Translations under genes and position numbers: made by a program
Notes under the pieces: generated by a model
What the model saw: only the letters and a program-made list of their open reading frames with translations
What the model was told of the DNA's origin: nothing
Databases searched by the model: none
In this document: in pieces, positions 34,466-46,564 of the stretch
How positions within the stretch are numbered: the first letter of the stretch is position 1
How the letters are laid out: each line of letters starts with the position of its first letter
From: Paguma larvata
Lineage: Eukaryota; Chordata; Mammalia; Carnivora; Viverridae
Direction of reading: 5' to 3'
NCBI GenBank assembly: GCA_030068075.1
Contig: CM057829.1
Span: forward strand, 79,667,132 to 79,731,131
Length of the DNA: 64,000 bases

Positions 34466-35099
34466 AGATTAGGGGAGGGAGCAAGAGAAGTTGGTAAGTC
34501 CTTCAGACTACACCTATGGATACAGAGAGGGAAGGAAGCACCTACGGATACAGAGAGGGAAGGAAGCCTCGAGGAAAGGACAGGAAGTCTTAGACTGCAA
34601 CATAGTTCCAAGCAAGGTTTAGTCAAGATGATGGGATTTCTCAAGTTGACATGGCCCACTGGAAAGATCTTGCATCCCACAGGAATGAAGTCGCAATAGG
34701 AGTCCCCGCTGTGCTCAGTCACTGACTGAGTGGAGCCAGGGGGCTAAGTGTGGCCAATGCAGAGGTGGCTTCAGAGGGACAGCGGCTGGTTCCTGCTGTT
34801 CCCAGCTACACATCTGAGCAGTTCATATTCACAGATACCTCACTCCTCAAACTTCAACTTTCAAGTCCTACATTCCTTTCCCTCTTTCTTTTTTATCAAT
34901 ATCCACACCTTGCCTTTCTTCCTTTGCACCTGTCTGTTAAGAAGAGTTGTTCTTCCTCTGGTCCAAAGTTAATCTCTCCATGTGTTCCAGCTAATATGTA
35001 TCCTCAGATCTCCTTTTCTTTGTCTCTTCCAGATTCTATCTATCTTCTACCATGTAAACATACTCAAGATATTCAACCTTAAAAACTAAGATTAAAAAA
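34466..35099. other. No recognised interspersed repeat; contains a tandem duplication
   Basis: Two overlapping open stretches on the plus strand (34748-35082) have no recognisable domain and overlap each other in different frames. The only clear structure is the tandem duplication at 34512-34567. Confidence 0.42.
34512..34567. repeat. 28-base tandem duplication
   Basis: Two adjacent 28-base units starting acctatggata and acctacggata. They differ at one position (t/c) in the fifth to sixth bases, a young local duplication. Confidence 0.95.
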
Positions 35100-36480
35100 A
35101 AATAGTTCCATGACCTTACTGTCCTCCTTCCCTTCACATCTAAGTTTCTTGCAAGAATGGTGTAAGTGGATTGCCTCATTTTGCATCTTTAATTGCTCAC
35201 CAATTGCTCATTACTAGGATTACAGGAACCTACAAGTCGACACATCCCAGAATCTTTTCTTGACCTCTCCGAAGTGTTTAACACTCCTGTCACTCCTTCC
35301 TTCTGGAAACTCTTGCACTGGGTCCTGGGATAACCGATGCTTAGGTTTTCTTCCTCCCTGAAGTTCATCCCTTCTTTTTATTTCCTTCCTCCTTAAATGT
35401 CCACTTCCTATGTCTTCTACCATTAATTCTCTCTGCTCTGTCTTGCACATTAACCTGATGACTCTCATGACTTAATTAAGTACCCATTCACTGATGACCA
35501 TCACTCATGCGGTCACCGAAACCTGAAACCTGGGAGTTGTCCACAATTATTTCCTCTATTTCAATACCTATATTCATTGAGTCACCACGTGGTGAGGATT
35601 CCACTTCTTAACTGGCTCTGAGCACCATCATTTGTTGTCTGGATCCCTACAGCCACTGGCCCATCACTTGTCTCACGAACTTCTGTAGGAACATAGTGAC
35701 TGATCCTCTGACCTCTGACCCAGTCCATTCCCCTTCAGTTACATTTCTGCATAGTGGTAAGACAATATTTCTAAAGCACAAATTTAATCATGAGAAGTAG
35801 CTCCCCACTACCTACAGGATAAAGGTCAATCTCCCTAGAATGGTATGTAAAATCCTTTATAATTAGACTCTCATCTACGTTTTAGCTTGTTCTTTCTCCA
35901 CTGCTCTATGTCTCCAAACTCTAGTCATACTGAACTGTCTGCAACTCAATGTGTTACATGTTTTATACTTGCATAGCCTTGTACATACCTTTTGCCTGGA
36001 AAGTTCTTTCTACCATCCTTGTCCTATTAAGGGAATTTACTATACATTTTTAAATAATCAGTGTTGTAGGGCCCCTTACCATCCTCTCAATCCCATCTCA
36101 GAGCATCGAAGGGCTCATAGAAGGTGAGTACCTGTTCATGACACCTGACCCAGGATTCCAAGGCAGCAATTTTACCCTGCTCCTTTTTTTTTAATTTTTT
36201 TTAACGTTTATTTATTTTTGAGAGATATAGAGACAGAGCATGAGCAGGGGAAGGGCAGAGAGAGAGAGAGGGAGACACAGAATCCAAAGCAGGCTCCAGG
36301 TTTCAAGCTGTCAGCACAGAGCCTGACGTGGGGCTCGAACTCATGAACCGTGAGATCATGACCTGAGCTGAAGTCAGCCGCTTAACCAACTGAGCCACCC
36401 AGGTGCCCCACCCTGCTCCTTTTTGATCACCGCTGACACAAATAGGCACTTAATGAATGTTTGCTGACTACAAGAATGAA
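35100..36480 (+). mobile_element. L2 LINE, long sense fragment with ORF relic and 3' end
   Basis: On the plus strand, 35255-35300 translates as LDLSEVFNTP, a worn form of the CR1/L2 reverse transcriptase motif LDLSAAFDTVDH. Next come 'aaacctgggagttgtccac' (about 35525), 'gcacaaatttaatcatgaga' (35777) and 'ataggcacttaatgaatgtt' near 36440, the L2 3' end. A SINE interrupts the 3' end. The segment is shorter than intact L2, so internal deletions exist. This is the clearest L2 of the window. Confidence 0.8.
36189..36409 (-). mobile_element. Felid SINEC, antisense, inside L2
   Basis: Perfect 15-base duplication accctgctccttttt at 36174-36188 and 36410-36424. Confidence 0.97.
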
Positions 36481-38135
36481 TGATGAACAAATCTAATCTT
36501 CCATCTTGAGTCTGACCCAATAAAATTTGCTTCTTAAAAACAAAATTTTCAGAGTGGCCAAAAACCATTATGATGCCAATCACCACTACATGCGCTCACT
36601 GGTGGCCAAGTTCAAGTAGTGACATCTTCAATTCACATGTGAAAAGTGAGTACTTGGCACTACAGGAGAAAGATACAAATACTCTACAGAAGACTTACAG
36701 CAAAGATAGCTCAAGGGCTATTATCTCAAGGGACTGAATTCATTCTTAGTAATTGTGTAAACCAGAGTTCACATTTCACACAGAACTTTCTAACAAATTG
36801 GAAACAGGAGATGGTTAAGCTAGGCAAAGGAAAAGCATGCCTTTGATACACAAGAAACTACACATGCATTTTACATTAAATGCTGTTGTAATTTGCTCAC
36901 AGAACACAGTACAGAAATTATTCTAAAAGTCATAGCTTGTAAATTTGATATGTAAATAAGAATTTAAAATTAGAAATCTCCATGGCCACTGAATACTAAA
37001 AGAGTAAAAGGAAAAAGGAAATGAAAGACAAAATACACCGTTTCAGATTCTCTGGGATGCACCTCCCTCTACCCTGATCAGTGGGAGGCCAGTTATCACA
37101 TTTGATGCACTTGGTAAACACAAGACTTTACTGAAAATGGACCTTTTCATAAAAAATCATGGGTCAAACAGTCTCTATGACATATACTGCTGTTAAAGGA
37201 AACACATTTTTTCTCATTCTCGACATGATGATGCATGATGTGCTTCTTCAGAGAGATAGCTTCATATGGTTCCAATCCAAAACTTAGTGAAAATAGCTTT
37301 TTTTTTTTAATTTGAAAAATAAATCCCCAAATAAAATTCTTTTAAAACATTAAATCCTGCCAAAGATAGATGTTTTCAAGGAACCAGTCCAAAGAAAGCT
37401 TTTAATTTACTTAGTATTCTATGAGCTAATGGTATCAAGAAAATCTGTATCTTTGTTTCAAAATACACAAATCAGTGATGCTTATGTATACCATCCACTT
37501 GACATAGTCCCTGCTGTTCAGCTTTATAAGAGTTGCATTTTTCTTGAAGCTGACTCTTGAGGCCTACATCTGCAAAAAGTCTCATGATGACATCAATCTT
37601 AACATTTGGCCAGGCCAGTAAAATTATTCTTCAAAATGGGTGCTAATATATCACTTTTACTCAAATCTAAGTGAAATGTCAGGAAAGTACTCCCATGTTT
37701 ACTCCAACTACCCATTAATAAACATTTTTGACTGTATAACTGGAGGTCCCATGTTCTCGACACAATGACACCAGCAAATTCCCTTGAAAATTTGCTCATA
37801 ACCACAAGTGTAAGTAGATGTGACCTCTCAGGTTTTAGATTGATGATACTAAAAAAATGCGTTTACAGGCTGAAAAGCGTATAACCCTGGCCAAAGCACT
37901 CAATGGCTTCTGAGCACCAGGAGAAACTACTTGAACAAAATAAATATTTGGGGAAAACCTGCATTGGTTGGGTGGTTCATTGGTATATACAAAATTTATC
38001 CTTTAACAGACCAAATAGGATGTCTAATTATCTCCCTACATTTCTCCTCCTTACACATTTCGAAGTTAATCTTAACATTGTTTAATCTCTTATCCTTTTT
38101 AGTCTTTGCCCTCTGTCTGAAGTTTTCAATTAAGA
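36481..38135. other. 1.65 kb with no recognised feature
   Basis: No interspersed repeat or gene recognised; AT-rich with a T run at 37300-37310. Confidence 0.45.
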
Positions 38136-38148
38136 ATTACTTTGTAAT

Positions 38149-38369
38149 GGGGGCGCCTGGGTGGCTCAGTCAGTTAAAGCATCCAACTCTTGATTTTGGC
38201 TCAGATCATGATCTCACGATTTGTGGGACTGAGCCCCATGTCGGAGCTCTGTGCTGACAGTGTGGAGCCTGCCTGGGGTGCTCTCTGGCCCTCTCTCTCT
38301 CTGCCCCTCCTCTGTTCTCACGTGCATGCATGCTTTCCCTCTCTCACAAAATGAATAAACTTAAAAAAA
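38149..38369 (+). mobile_element. Felid SINEC
   Basis: Head 'gggggcgcctgggtggctca' with a perfect A box. Duplication ttactttgtaat / ctactttgtaat at 38137-38148 and 38370-38381. The CT tract contains an unusual 'cacgtgcatgcatgc' insertion. Confidence 0.95.
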
Positions 38370-38381
38370 CTACTTTGTAAT

Positions 38382-39770
38382 AGCATTGTGGTTATATAGG
38401 AAAATGTTCCTAATTTCAGAGATGATGTTGAAGTATTTAGGGGTACAGTGTCATGAGGTCTGCAACTTACTTTCAAATGGTTCTTAAAAAATGAACCCCT
38501 TTTCCCAACACACTATATACATAAGGAGCTAAAACAACAAATACTAATAACTGGTGAATGCAAACTTAGGGTATGGAAATGTTCCTTATGTTATTGTCAT
38601 CTTGCCTCTAGGTTTGAACTTTTTGAAAGAAAAAGAAAAAAATGTTTTAAAAGAATAACTTTACCTAATGGGTTCCAGCTTTTCAAATTGTAAATGCAAT
38701 TTTTTAGCATCATAAATCTAAAACTTGAGGAACCGTGTGCTAAAAAACACCAGGACTGACAAAAGACACATTTGATTGTCTTCTACAGTCATGATATTGA
38801 CTCAATTTGCACATCCAGGAAGTGGCTGTGATTTGAGTCCGGGATGGAGGTAGAAAGGAATAATGAACACATCCACAGTCCAAGCGTTTCCCTCCAGAAG
38901 CCCCCGAAAGCTGGCCCCTCAGGATCTCTTGGCCTCTGCCTCCCAGTGAGAGCCTGGTTTCCTTACTCTCTCCCAAGCACCCACCAGTGACTCCTGGGAA
39001 ATGCCTGGGAGATCAATGAGGGTCTGGGAGTAGATTCTGCATGTTAGGCCTGCTAATTTTAACAATGTATAAGTGTCATAAGTATTCTTAAAGGCTTTCA
39101 AAATTGTACCTGAGTCTAAAATGCATTTTCAAATATTTATATGCAAGAGATTTGCTATCATAGTCAGTATAGATTCGGTCAGAGAAACAAGACTAACTAA
39201 AGGTATGCTTCATATCTGACAAAACATGAGCTATTTTCCTACTGAAATTACACTGGCATCTATGACAAGAAAACATTTTAAACATTTCCTTGCATCAAGC
39301 ACTTTGGGGTGATCTACTTCGTCCTCATGGAGCATGTTTGTTACACAGCTGAGGGCAGGATGATGGAGGAGTTTCTTCTTCCCTCAACTACTTTTTCTAA
39401 AATCACTTTCCATTTGCCCTAAAATCTTGGGTCAGATTCCAAAAGAGAAATTTTACACTGTCCCCATATTTTCTTTGAGATGCAACAATGTGATATAAAC
39501 ACAAAATTTTTAAATACATTTGTGCTAATATGATGCTAAGTTCCTAACTCACACATCAGAATCTTAGCTACAGTCTATCCTGAACATGATTGTCTTTTAA
39601 TTAGCCTGATACATTTACGATAATAAACACAAAGCTTCAGAACAACTCAATATACTCAGGTGAAATCTTTACCACTTATAGCATAGTAATCCACTAGTAA
39701 TCAACTAGATGGCATTTCCTAAATGGGAAATACGAATTGACAGTAAGGTACCTTTCTGTCTATCTACAGT
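38382..39770. other. 1.4 kb with no recognised feature
   Basis: No gene or repeat assigned. Confidence 0.42.
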
Positions 39771-40090
39771 GAGTATTTACTTATGAGGCAGGCAGGGTGC
39801 TAGGAACCTTGCTGTGCATATTACCTCATTACATTCTTACCGCAGCACTGTGGAGTAGGGAGTGTTATAGGCACTGGACAGGAAAGGACGAAGAATCTCT
39901 GAGAGGGGAAACTGAACATTTATCAAACGCTACCATGTGGCACTGTAACACTGCTCTTCAGGTGTTACCCCACTTAACTCTCTACGACACTATGATGTAA
40001 GTATCAGTAACCTGATTTTCTGGAGGAAAAAACTGGGAGGTACATAACAACCAAGATTGCTGATCTGGGAACTGAAGCCACTTATGCCAA
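39771..40090 (-). mobile_element. MIR-like fragments, antisense, tentative
   Basis: Two pieces resemble the complement of MIR: 'gtgctaggaaccttgctgtg' with 'attacctcattacattctta', and 'accccacttaactctctacg' followed by 'actgggaggtacataacaac'. They may be two MIR copies side by side; the boundary near 39880-39905 is unclear. Confidence 0.5.
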
Positions 40091-40534
40091 GTGAAACATG
40101 GGCACAATTCCTCCCTCTGGTCACATTCCACGGCTCTAAGCCAGATGCTGAAGGAGGAGGTAACCACCATAGAAGGAATAGCTGTGAATATTGCCTTCTA
40201 GTCGCTGCACCCACTAGGGATAGCGGGATGCAGAGCCCCAAGGGGGAAAAGCAAGCAATCATGCCCTAGAAATGGAAATGAAGTTCCTTTTAAAATCCAA
40301 AGCATGTGTGAGTGGGGGGCTTTGTGTTCTAATTTAATCCAGCTCTCAAAACTAAATGAATACAAACTCCCAACCTGACCCCAAGGGTGACCCAGTTTTC
40401 TAAAGATCCTGTAAAAGACCAATCACCAAGAGAGAGGAAAGCTCTAGGAGACCCACTAGAAGGCTCTTCTCACCTACTCTCCTTGTCCTTCATACCTCCC
40501 TCTGTATGACTAACTTGAAGCCTAAATTTACATG
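40091..40534. other. No recognised feature
   Basis: Unassigned sequence. Confidence 0.4.
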
Positions 40535-40990
40535 TGTGATTATTCACAATAGCCAAAAGGTGGAAACTACCCAAATGTCTAACAACTGATGGATGAATGG
40601 GTAAACAAATTGTGGTGTATCTGTGGCACACAATGGAATGTTATCCAGTCATAAGAAGGACTGAAGTACTAATACATGCTACAATGTGGATGAGCCTCAA
40701 AAACATTATGCTAAAATGAAAGAAGTCAACCACAAAAAGTTACATATGACTCCACTCATATGAAATACTCAGAAAAGGTAAATCCATAGGAGTAAAAAGC
40801 AAGATTAGTTGTGTCCAGGGCATGAGGAACGAGGAGAATAGGGACTCCTTAATGGATATAGGGTTTCCTTTGGGGTGATGAAAATGTTTTGGAACTAAAT
40901 ACAAGTGATGCTTTCACACTAAACTACGTACTTTAAGAGGATTAATTTTTATGTTTTGTGAATTTACTTCAATAAAAAACTTGTACATAT
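40535..40990 (+). mobile_element. L1 3' end, sense (old L1M type)
   Basis: 'attcacaatagccaaaaggt', 'tggatgaatgggtaaacaaa' and 'acaatggaatgttatccagt' are characteristic of old mammalian L1 ORF2/3' UTR junction sequence. The element ends with 'ttacttcaataaaaaactt'. 5'-truncated. Confidence 0.85.
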
Positions 40991-41329
40991 GTGAACACAC
41001 ATTTCTTGGGCAGTCTTGAATAATAATGTACACGATGCCAAGCCGTAAAGATGCCCCACCCTGGGCTCTTTTTACATTACACGCAAATAGAGACGGATTT
41101 CCTGTAAGTTGATCTTGAAGAAAAAAATGTTAGAGAAAGAAAATGAGAACTAAGCCATCTTAAGAAAACAAAACTCAACACTACAGCCTTGACATCTTCC
41201 TATCTTCTCTATCCCACTAAAACAAACATAAACCCAAATCATTGAGTACACCATATACGGAAAAGCAGGTACTTGAAAGACCAAACAAAACAAATTAAAT
41301 CTACTGTGGTTTGTTCCCTCAAAATTAAA
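40991..41329. other. No recognised feature
   Basis: Unassigned sequence between two L1 3' ends. It could be decayed L1 or unique DNA. Confidence 0.4.
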
Positions 41330-42065
41330 TAGGAAAACTCAGCAGGTCCTTAGACATATGAAAAGAGTTGCAATCTCTCTGGTAATCAGGGTTTCAAACT
41401 AAAACAACTAGGGATCTCTTTGCATCCAACAGAGTGGGAAAATTTCAAAAGATTCCTAATACCTAGCTGCAGTGAGGAAACCAGGTACTTTTTCTTTTGC
41501 TGGTGGGAATCTATATCAAGGCAACCATTTTGGAATGTCACCTGGCATTACCTTTGACTCAGCTTTTAGGAATGTCTTTCAAATATCAAAGTGGATACAT
41601 AAGAATATATGAACATAAATTTTACCTCCAGTGTTGTTAAGTATGACAAAAACCCAGAACATTCCCAAATGTCCATCAACTGAGGAATAATTGACTAAAC
41701 TATGGTACAACTGTACCCTTACAAGGCATTAGATTTACATCAAAAAGAGGTATTAGATTTATATTTGTTGATAAGGAAAAATGTAACAAAACATAAAGTA
41801 AAAAAATAAGCTGCAGATAGCTGTTTACAATTCCATTTTTATAGGAGAAAAAATACCATATATATATATATATATATTTCTATGTATATTACACAAAAGA
41901 TTAGAAATAGAAAGAATAAGAAAAGAAACAATAAGAGATAAGGAAAGAAACAATCTGAGAAATGGGGAAAATGACAATGAACTTTCACCTTTGTATTGTT
42001 TGAAATATCATAACAATAATGTATTGCCCTGTGATATCTTTAAGAGTAGAAAAAGTTTAAATAAA
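41330..42065 (+). mobile_element. Second old L1 3' end, sense
   Basis: 'ttgctggtgggaatctatat', 'aaccattttggaatgtcacc', 'ccaaatgtccatcaactgag' and 'gtattgtttgaaatatcata' match L1M-type 3' regions. Divergence is greater than in the 40.5 kb copy. A short TA array sits inside. Confidence 0.8.
41857..41877. repeat. (TA)n dinucleotide array
   Basis: About ten TA units within the L1 3' region. Confidence 0.92.
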
Positions 42066-42394
42066 CAAGATTTTTTTCTGTACCTGGCTTTTATGATTGA
42101 TAACCATATATGAAAGAAATATGACGGTGACAGTTCCCCAAAAACCTACTTTGAGGGTGTGTACTGAAGTTAGCAGGCTCATCTTCGGCCTCCTGAAATG
42201 GTCTATATTCTCTCCCAGGAGTGCAATTCAGAATGGGATCTGTATACCAGCCCCAGTCCCAGCACACAAAACTGTGAGTAGATACACAGAGACTCCTACA
42301 GCTGTTTGCCAGAGTTCCTTTATGTCTATTGACTATGATAATTAAAAAAAAAAAGTTCATCAGGTTACCATTTTTGTCCTTTTAATTCTGTTTT
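42066..42394. other. No recognised feature
   Basis: Open stretches of 82 and 89 codons lie opposite each other on the two strands (42091-42360) without recognisable domains. Confidence 0.4.
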
Positions 42395-42410
42395 TCTAAT
42401 AATTCACTTT

Positions 42411-42629
42411 TTAAAAAAAATTTTTTAACATTAATTTATTTTTGAGAGAAGGAGAGACAAAGTGTGATTGGGGGAGGGGCAGAGAGAAGGGGAGACACAG
42501 AATCTGAAGCAGGTTCCAGGCTCTGAGCTGTCAGCACAGAGCCCAACGCAGGGCTTGAACTCACAAACCTTGAAATCATGACCTGAGCCAAAGTTGGACG
42601 CATAACTGACTGAACCACCCCAGTGCCCC
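42411..42629 (-). mobile_element. Felid SINEC, antisense
   Basis: Perfect 16-base duplication tctaataattcacttt at 42395-42410 and 42630-42645, one of the cleanest insertions in the window. Confidence 0.97.
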
Positions 42630-42645
42630 TCTAATAATTCACTTT

Positions 42646-44419
42646 CATTGTATTTTATAAAATCATCAGTCCATGATCCTAAGAAAACAGAAGAGCACAA
42701 TTTTAAACAATGAAAGCAGATGTTCAGGATGATAAAACATAATAATATGTTTAGGTAACTTTAATAATGAAAGATTAAATTTCATTAAACATTTTTGGAC
42801 TATGTTAATACATTCACACTCATAAAACAATATCAAAGAGATTAGAAGAAAACCTTCTGATAATCAGAACATATTTCTAACAGATCCAGCTGGTTCTCTT
42901 GTTAGGAACAATGAAGTCTAGATTATATTTGTAAGTGAAGACTAAGAAACTGGAGAATAAACAAAACCCCAGACAACTTCAGAAACCAACTGACACAAGT
43001 TCAACCAAAGACACTTTGACCTTTGCCAAAGCTGTAGATTAAAAAACAATGTTAACTTGACTTTCATTTTTCTCCCCTCTCATACTTCTGAGTCAAGATG
43101 CTAAAGATGAGAGAAGAGAGGCAGTAAGAAAGAGACGCCAGGGGCCCAAGAGGGAAGAGGTGGGGGTCTGACTTTCCTGAGCTGACTCTATTTGAAGTTT
43201 CACTTACCAGTACTCTATGCTAGTGGGGGGAGGGGGAAAGAAAAGAGTTTACCATCAGCTAGGAACCATGTCTTCGAAGTTTTCCTGACAGACATATATT
43301 TTTTTTAATCAGAATGTACTAAGTTATAGTTCCCAAGAAAAACCGGCCAGAAGAATAAAGCAACGAAGAGGCGTCTAGCTAAAATAAAAACTACGATCAT
43401 TTGTAAATGCAAATTTCTTCTCTCCTCTCTAAAAATTTTAAACCAACGTTGAAGTGAAGTGCACTTCCATCCACATCTGGCAGCTTACATGTAAATAACC
43501 ATGCGTGCCACTGTGGCGGATAAAGTGCTTTACAACTCACAGCTGTGGGGCTGAGACAAGGGAATCCTGGTTTCTCACCGAAGGGTAAGCAGACATTGGA
43601 AAATCTACGACACATTTTGGTATTTTGAGGATTTCTGAGAAGTCAGGGGGAAAAAAAAAACAGGTTATTTTCCTATCAGTTGGACTTTACAAGACAAAGG
43701 AGCTCTAAAACAAAAAGAAGCCCTGTGGGTATGGCAGTGCTATAATAGTGTTTGGATTCCCTATAACCATCTGGGTCCTCAAAAGAGCCTTAGAAATAAA
43801 TAAACCCACCACCCTGAGGGGTGCAGCATGTGGTGGGGAGCTGTGTGAACTTCTAAAGCATGATTCCAAGCTGAGGGTCTCTTGTTTCACCTGCTCTCCT
43901 TCAAGGGCTTATCATCTTGGCCCCAAAATGACGTCGCCAGTAGATGGTGACCAACTGAACCCCTCCACAGTCAGAAACAGCTACGTGAAGGAATGCACTA
44001 AAGACAAAGTGCATTAGATCACACAGATACGTACAACGAAATGCAGTATCAGGCAATGAGGTGGTATTTACCAAGCTCCTACTCTGCTTGGCACTGAACT
44101 ACCCTAAGTTTAGTGCTTAGGAAAGGTCTTTTGAGGAAGAGCTCAGCAACACCAAAGTCTTGAGTACAACTGGATTTCACCTTCCCATTGCACCAAGCCC
44201 GCTGTACAGGGTACTAATGGTCTTCCCCTTTGTCAGATTTTATGCCCCCTTTTCACTCCTTGTGCCTCTGTACCTCTTTGCAGCATCGGGCACTTTTTAT
44301 TTTCTCTTTTAATTATCCTCTCTCCCCTGGTTAGCTGCTTCTCCTGTTTCCTTCATGGTTCCCTGCTCCTCCTTCTCCTTCCTCTGCTTGACTAAGAGCC
44401 CTTTTCAAGGCCTTGGGTT
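42646..44419. other. 1.8 kb with no recognised feature
   Basis: No repeat assigned with confidence; no coding evidence. Part of 44220-44419 is pyrimidine-rich and may be the decayed start of the next L2. Confidence 0.42.
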
Positions 44420-44930
44420 TCTCTCTCTTTGAGAAATTATCTATCTCCAGGGCATCAATTCTCTCCTATCCTTTCCCTTGGACTCCTCTCCTTTATTTTC
44501 AGCTCTCCAGCGAACCATTTTCTAGCATGTGGGGTCTCCGCTGCATATTTAACCCATTCAAAAATCTTCACTTCTTCCTTGGAAGAAATGCCCTGGACAA
44601 AAAAAAGCTTCTTTTTGACCTCATTCATTTCTTCAATAGGAAAATTGTCTTCTCAGCCACCCAGGTTCTAAATCTTAGAGTCTTCTTTCTTCAATTCCAA
44701 TCATCCAAGTCCTGTTGATTCTTAAATCTCACCTCTGTCTCTTGCTACCAACTTGCCCTGACCAGACCCTGTTCCGTTCAGAGCAGCTCCTTTGTTTTCC
44801 CCAGTGTCTCCTCTTTCCACATTGGCCAACGTGCTGCCACATTTTGATCTTCCCATCACTGTCCGCAGCAATTCAAGAACTCTTACCGTCACCCCATAAA
44901 ATCACCTGCCTCTCTAGTAATGAGGGGTAG
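44420..44930 (+). mobile_element. L2 LINE fragment, sense
   Basis: 'aagtcctgttgattcttaaa' followed by 'tctcacctctgtctcttgc' matches L2 ORF2 sequence. The pyrimidine-rich character on the plus strand fits sense L2. Confidence 0.6.
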
Positions 44931-44939
44931 TTACAGCAG

Positions 44940-45355
44940 AGTCACCAAGAGCTCAGGCTCTGGGGACTGATGGCTGGGCTTTGAACCTAATGGCGCCTCA
45001 GTCTCTTCATCCCAAAAAACAGAGCTGATGATAATATCTCCCTTCGAGGATTACTGTGAAGACAGGATTAGTTAAAATATCTGAAGAGGGGCGCCTGGGT
45101 GGCTCAGTCGGTTGAGCATCCGACTTCAGCTCAGGTCATGAACTCACCATCCGTGAGTTCGAGCCCTGCGTCAGGCTCTGTGCTGAGCTCAGAGCCTGGA
45201 GCCTGCTTTGGATTCTGTGTTTCCCTCTCTCTCTGCCCCTTCCCTGCTTACTCTCTCTCTCTCTCTCTCTCTCTAAAGAAGAAAAAAAAAGAAAAAAAAA
45301 AAAAAAAGATCTGAAGAACATGGAATAGTGCCCAGCACAGAAAGTGCTCATTTAC
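44940..45355 (+). mobile_element. MIR SINE, split by a SINE
   Basis: 'gctcaggctctggggactga', 'gctgggctttgaacctaatg' and 'gaggattactgtgaagacag' left of the SINE; 'agtgcccagcacagaaagtg' right of it. Confidence 0.78.
45088..45308 (+). mobile_element. Felid SINEC inside a MIR
   Basis: Nine-base duplication atctgaaga at 45079-45087 and 45309-45317. The CT tract is an almost pure (CT)n run and the tail is a long A run with G interruptions. Confidence 0.96.
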
Positions 45356-45364
45356 TGTCAAATT

Positions 45365-45610
45365 TGGATGGCTCCCAGCCAGACTGGCCTCCACAGTATG
45401 TGCCCATTCTCATTTGATTATCGCAACTGCCCTCACTTGGCTTATACTGTGTGGGTGACCCTTTCTCCTCCTGGCTATTCTATACAAATTCTACCTATTG
45501 TCAAGACTCAGGTCTAACTCCCATCCAGCCAGTGGATCTTCTCTGATTACTCCAGCTACACCCCTCACTCTTGCCTCTCGATTCTATAATACTTATTGGA
45601 TGTCCCTAAA
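45365..45610 (+). mobile_element. L2 LINE fragment, sense
   Basis: 'cagccagactggcctccaca', 'gtggatcttctctgattact' and 'ttctataatacttattggat' follow L2 order. Possibly the same L2 as at 44.4 kb. Confidence 0.6.
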
Positions 45611-45639
45611 TCAAGTTGTTCTCTAAATTACCAAGTATA

Positions 45640-45866
45640 AGGGGCAACCCAGTCTCTGGAAAGAGCAACACGCTGGTGCTGGCACCAGAGGTCTAATCCC
45701 TTACTATGGCTCTCCCTAAATCAGTGCTTAATGTCTCTGAGGTTCAGTTTCTTTCTCTGAAAAAGTTATAATATAACCTCATTTGTAAAGTTTTCTCAAA
45801 TATTGAATAAAATCATGCAAAGCTCCTACCACCTCATCAGGCATATAAATAAATGCTTGGTCCCTT
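45640..45866 (+). mobile_element. MIR SINE
   Basis: 'ggtctaatcccttactatgg', 'gaggttcagtttctttctct' and 'aggcatataaataaatgctt' match MIR from core to 3' end. Confidence 0.68.
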
Positions 45867-46222
45867 CCAGTGAGACCATACACCTCCCAAGGGCAGCTTA
45901 CATTTCTCCCAGCTCCAAGGACGGTGCTATGCAGAAACCAAAAACACACGAAGGTGAATGGCGGGCCAAATCAGTGAACATCTTCCAAGTCTAATGATTC
46001 TAGGACAATATTCTGAAATGGACTTTTCCATATCTGCTCTAAATAACTGGCAGTGCTTCTGTCATAAAATGCATTTTAACATAATCTGCCAAGAACATGA
46101 ACTGCTTTTATTTTTGCTCTAATGAGGGAATACGTTATCCACTTAACCTCTCTCTCTTACATGATATTGAAATTTTTTTTTCTTAGGACTTCTTTTTACA
46201 AAATCCAGAAAGTCCACAGCAA

Positions 46223-46261
46223 AAGAGAAAGAAAGAAAGGAAGAAAGAAAGAAAGAAAGAA
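46223..46261. repeat. Microsatellite (GAAA)n
   Basis: About nine GAAA units with one GGAA interruption. Confidence 0.95.
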
Positions 46262-46399
46262 ATTGCAACACTATGTAATTTGAAAGATTTTTCATACCTA
46301 AAAAGGGAATTTTTAACCACAACCTTAGTCATAAGCCTTCAACAGGCAAATGAGAAGCAGCGAAAGATGAAGTCCCAAGGAGAGAATTGGGTTGAAGTG

Positions 46400-46564
46400 C
46401 GACTCGCGTTCAGGCAGCGGGTGACGGCACTCATGAGACAAGCTGACGGAAGTGGGTGCTGTACCTTTATCTCGGCCGCCCCCACTTGACCACCTGGAGC
46501 ACCCTCAGAGGAAGCAGACACCCCCACACACTTTCCAGCTGCATCCTGGCGGCCACAAAGTGCG
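46400..46564. other. Moderate CpG cluster
   Basis: About ten CpG in 165 bases inside a CpG-poor region, including 'gcgactcgcg' and 'ctcggccgcc'. It overlaps two opposing open stretches (46280-46677) without recognisable domains. Too small for a CpG island. Confidence 0.42.

Noticed and set aside
34748..35082. Two overlapping plus-strand open stretches (74 and 110 codons)
   Set aside because: They are in different frames over the same bases, lack a recognised domain and run into L2 sequence.
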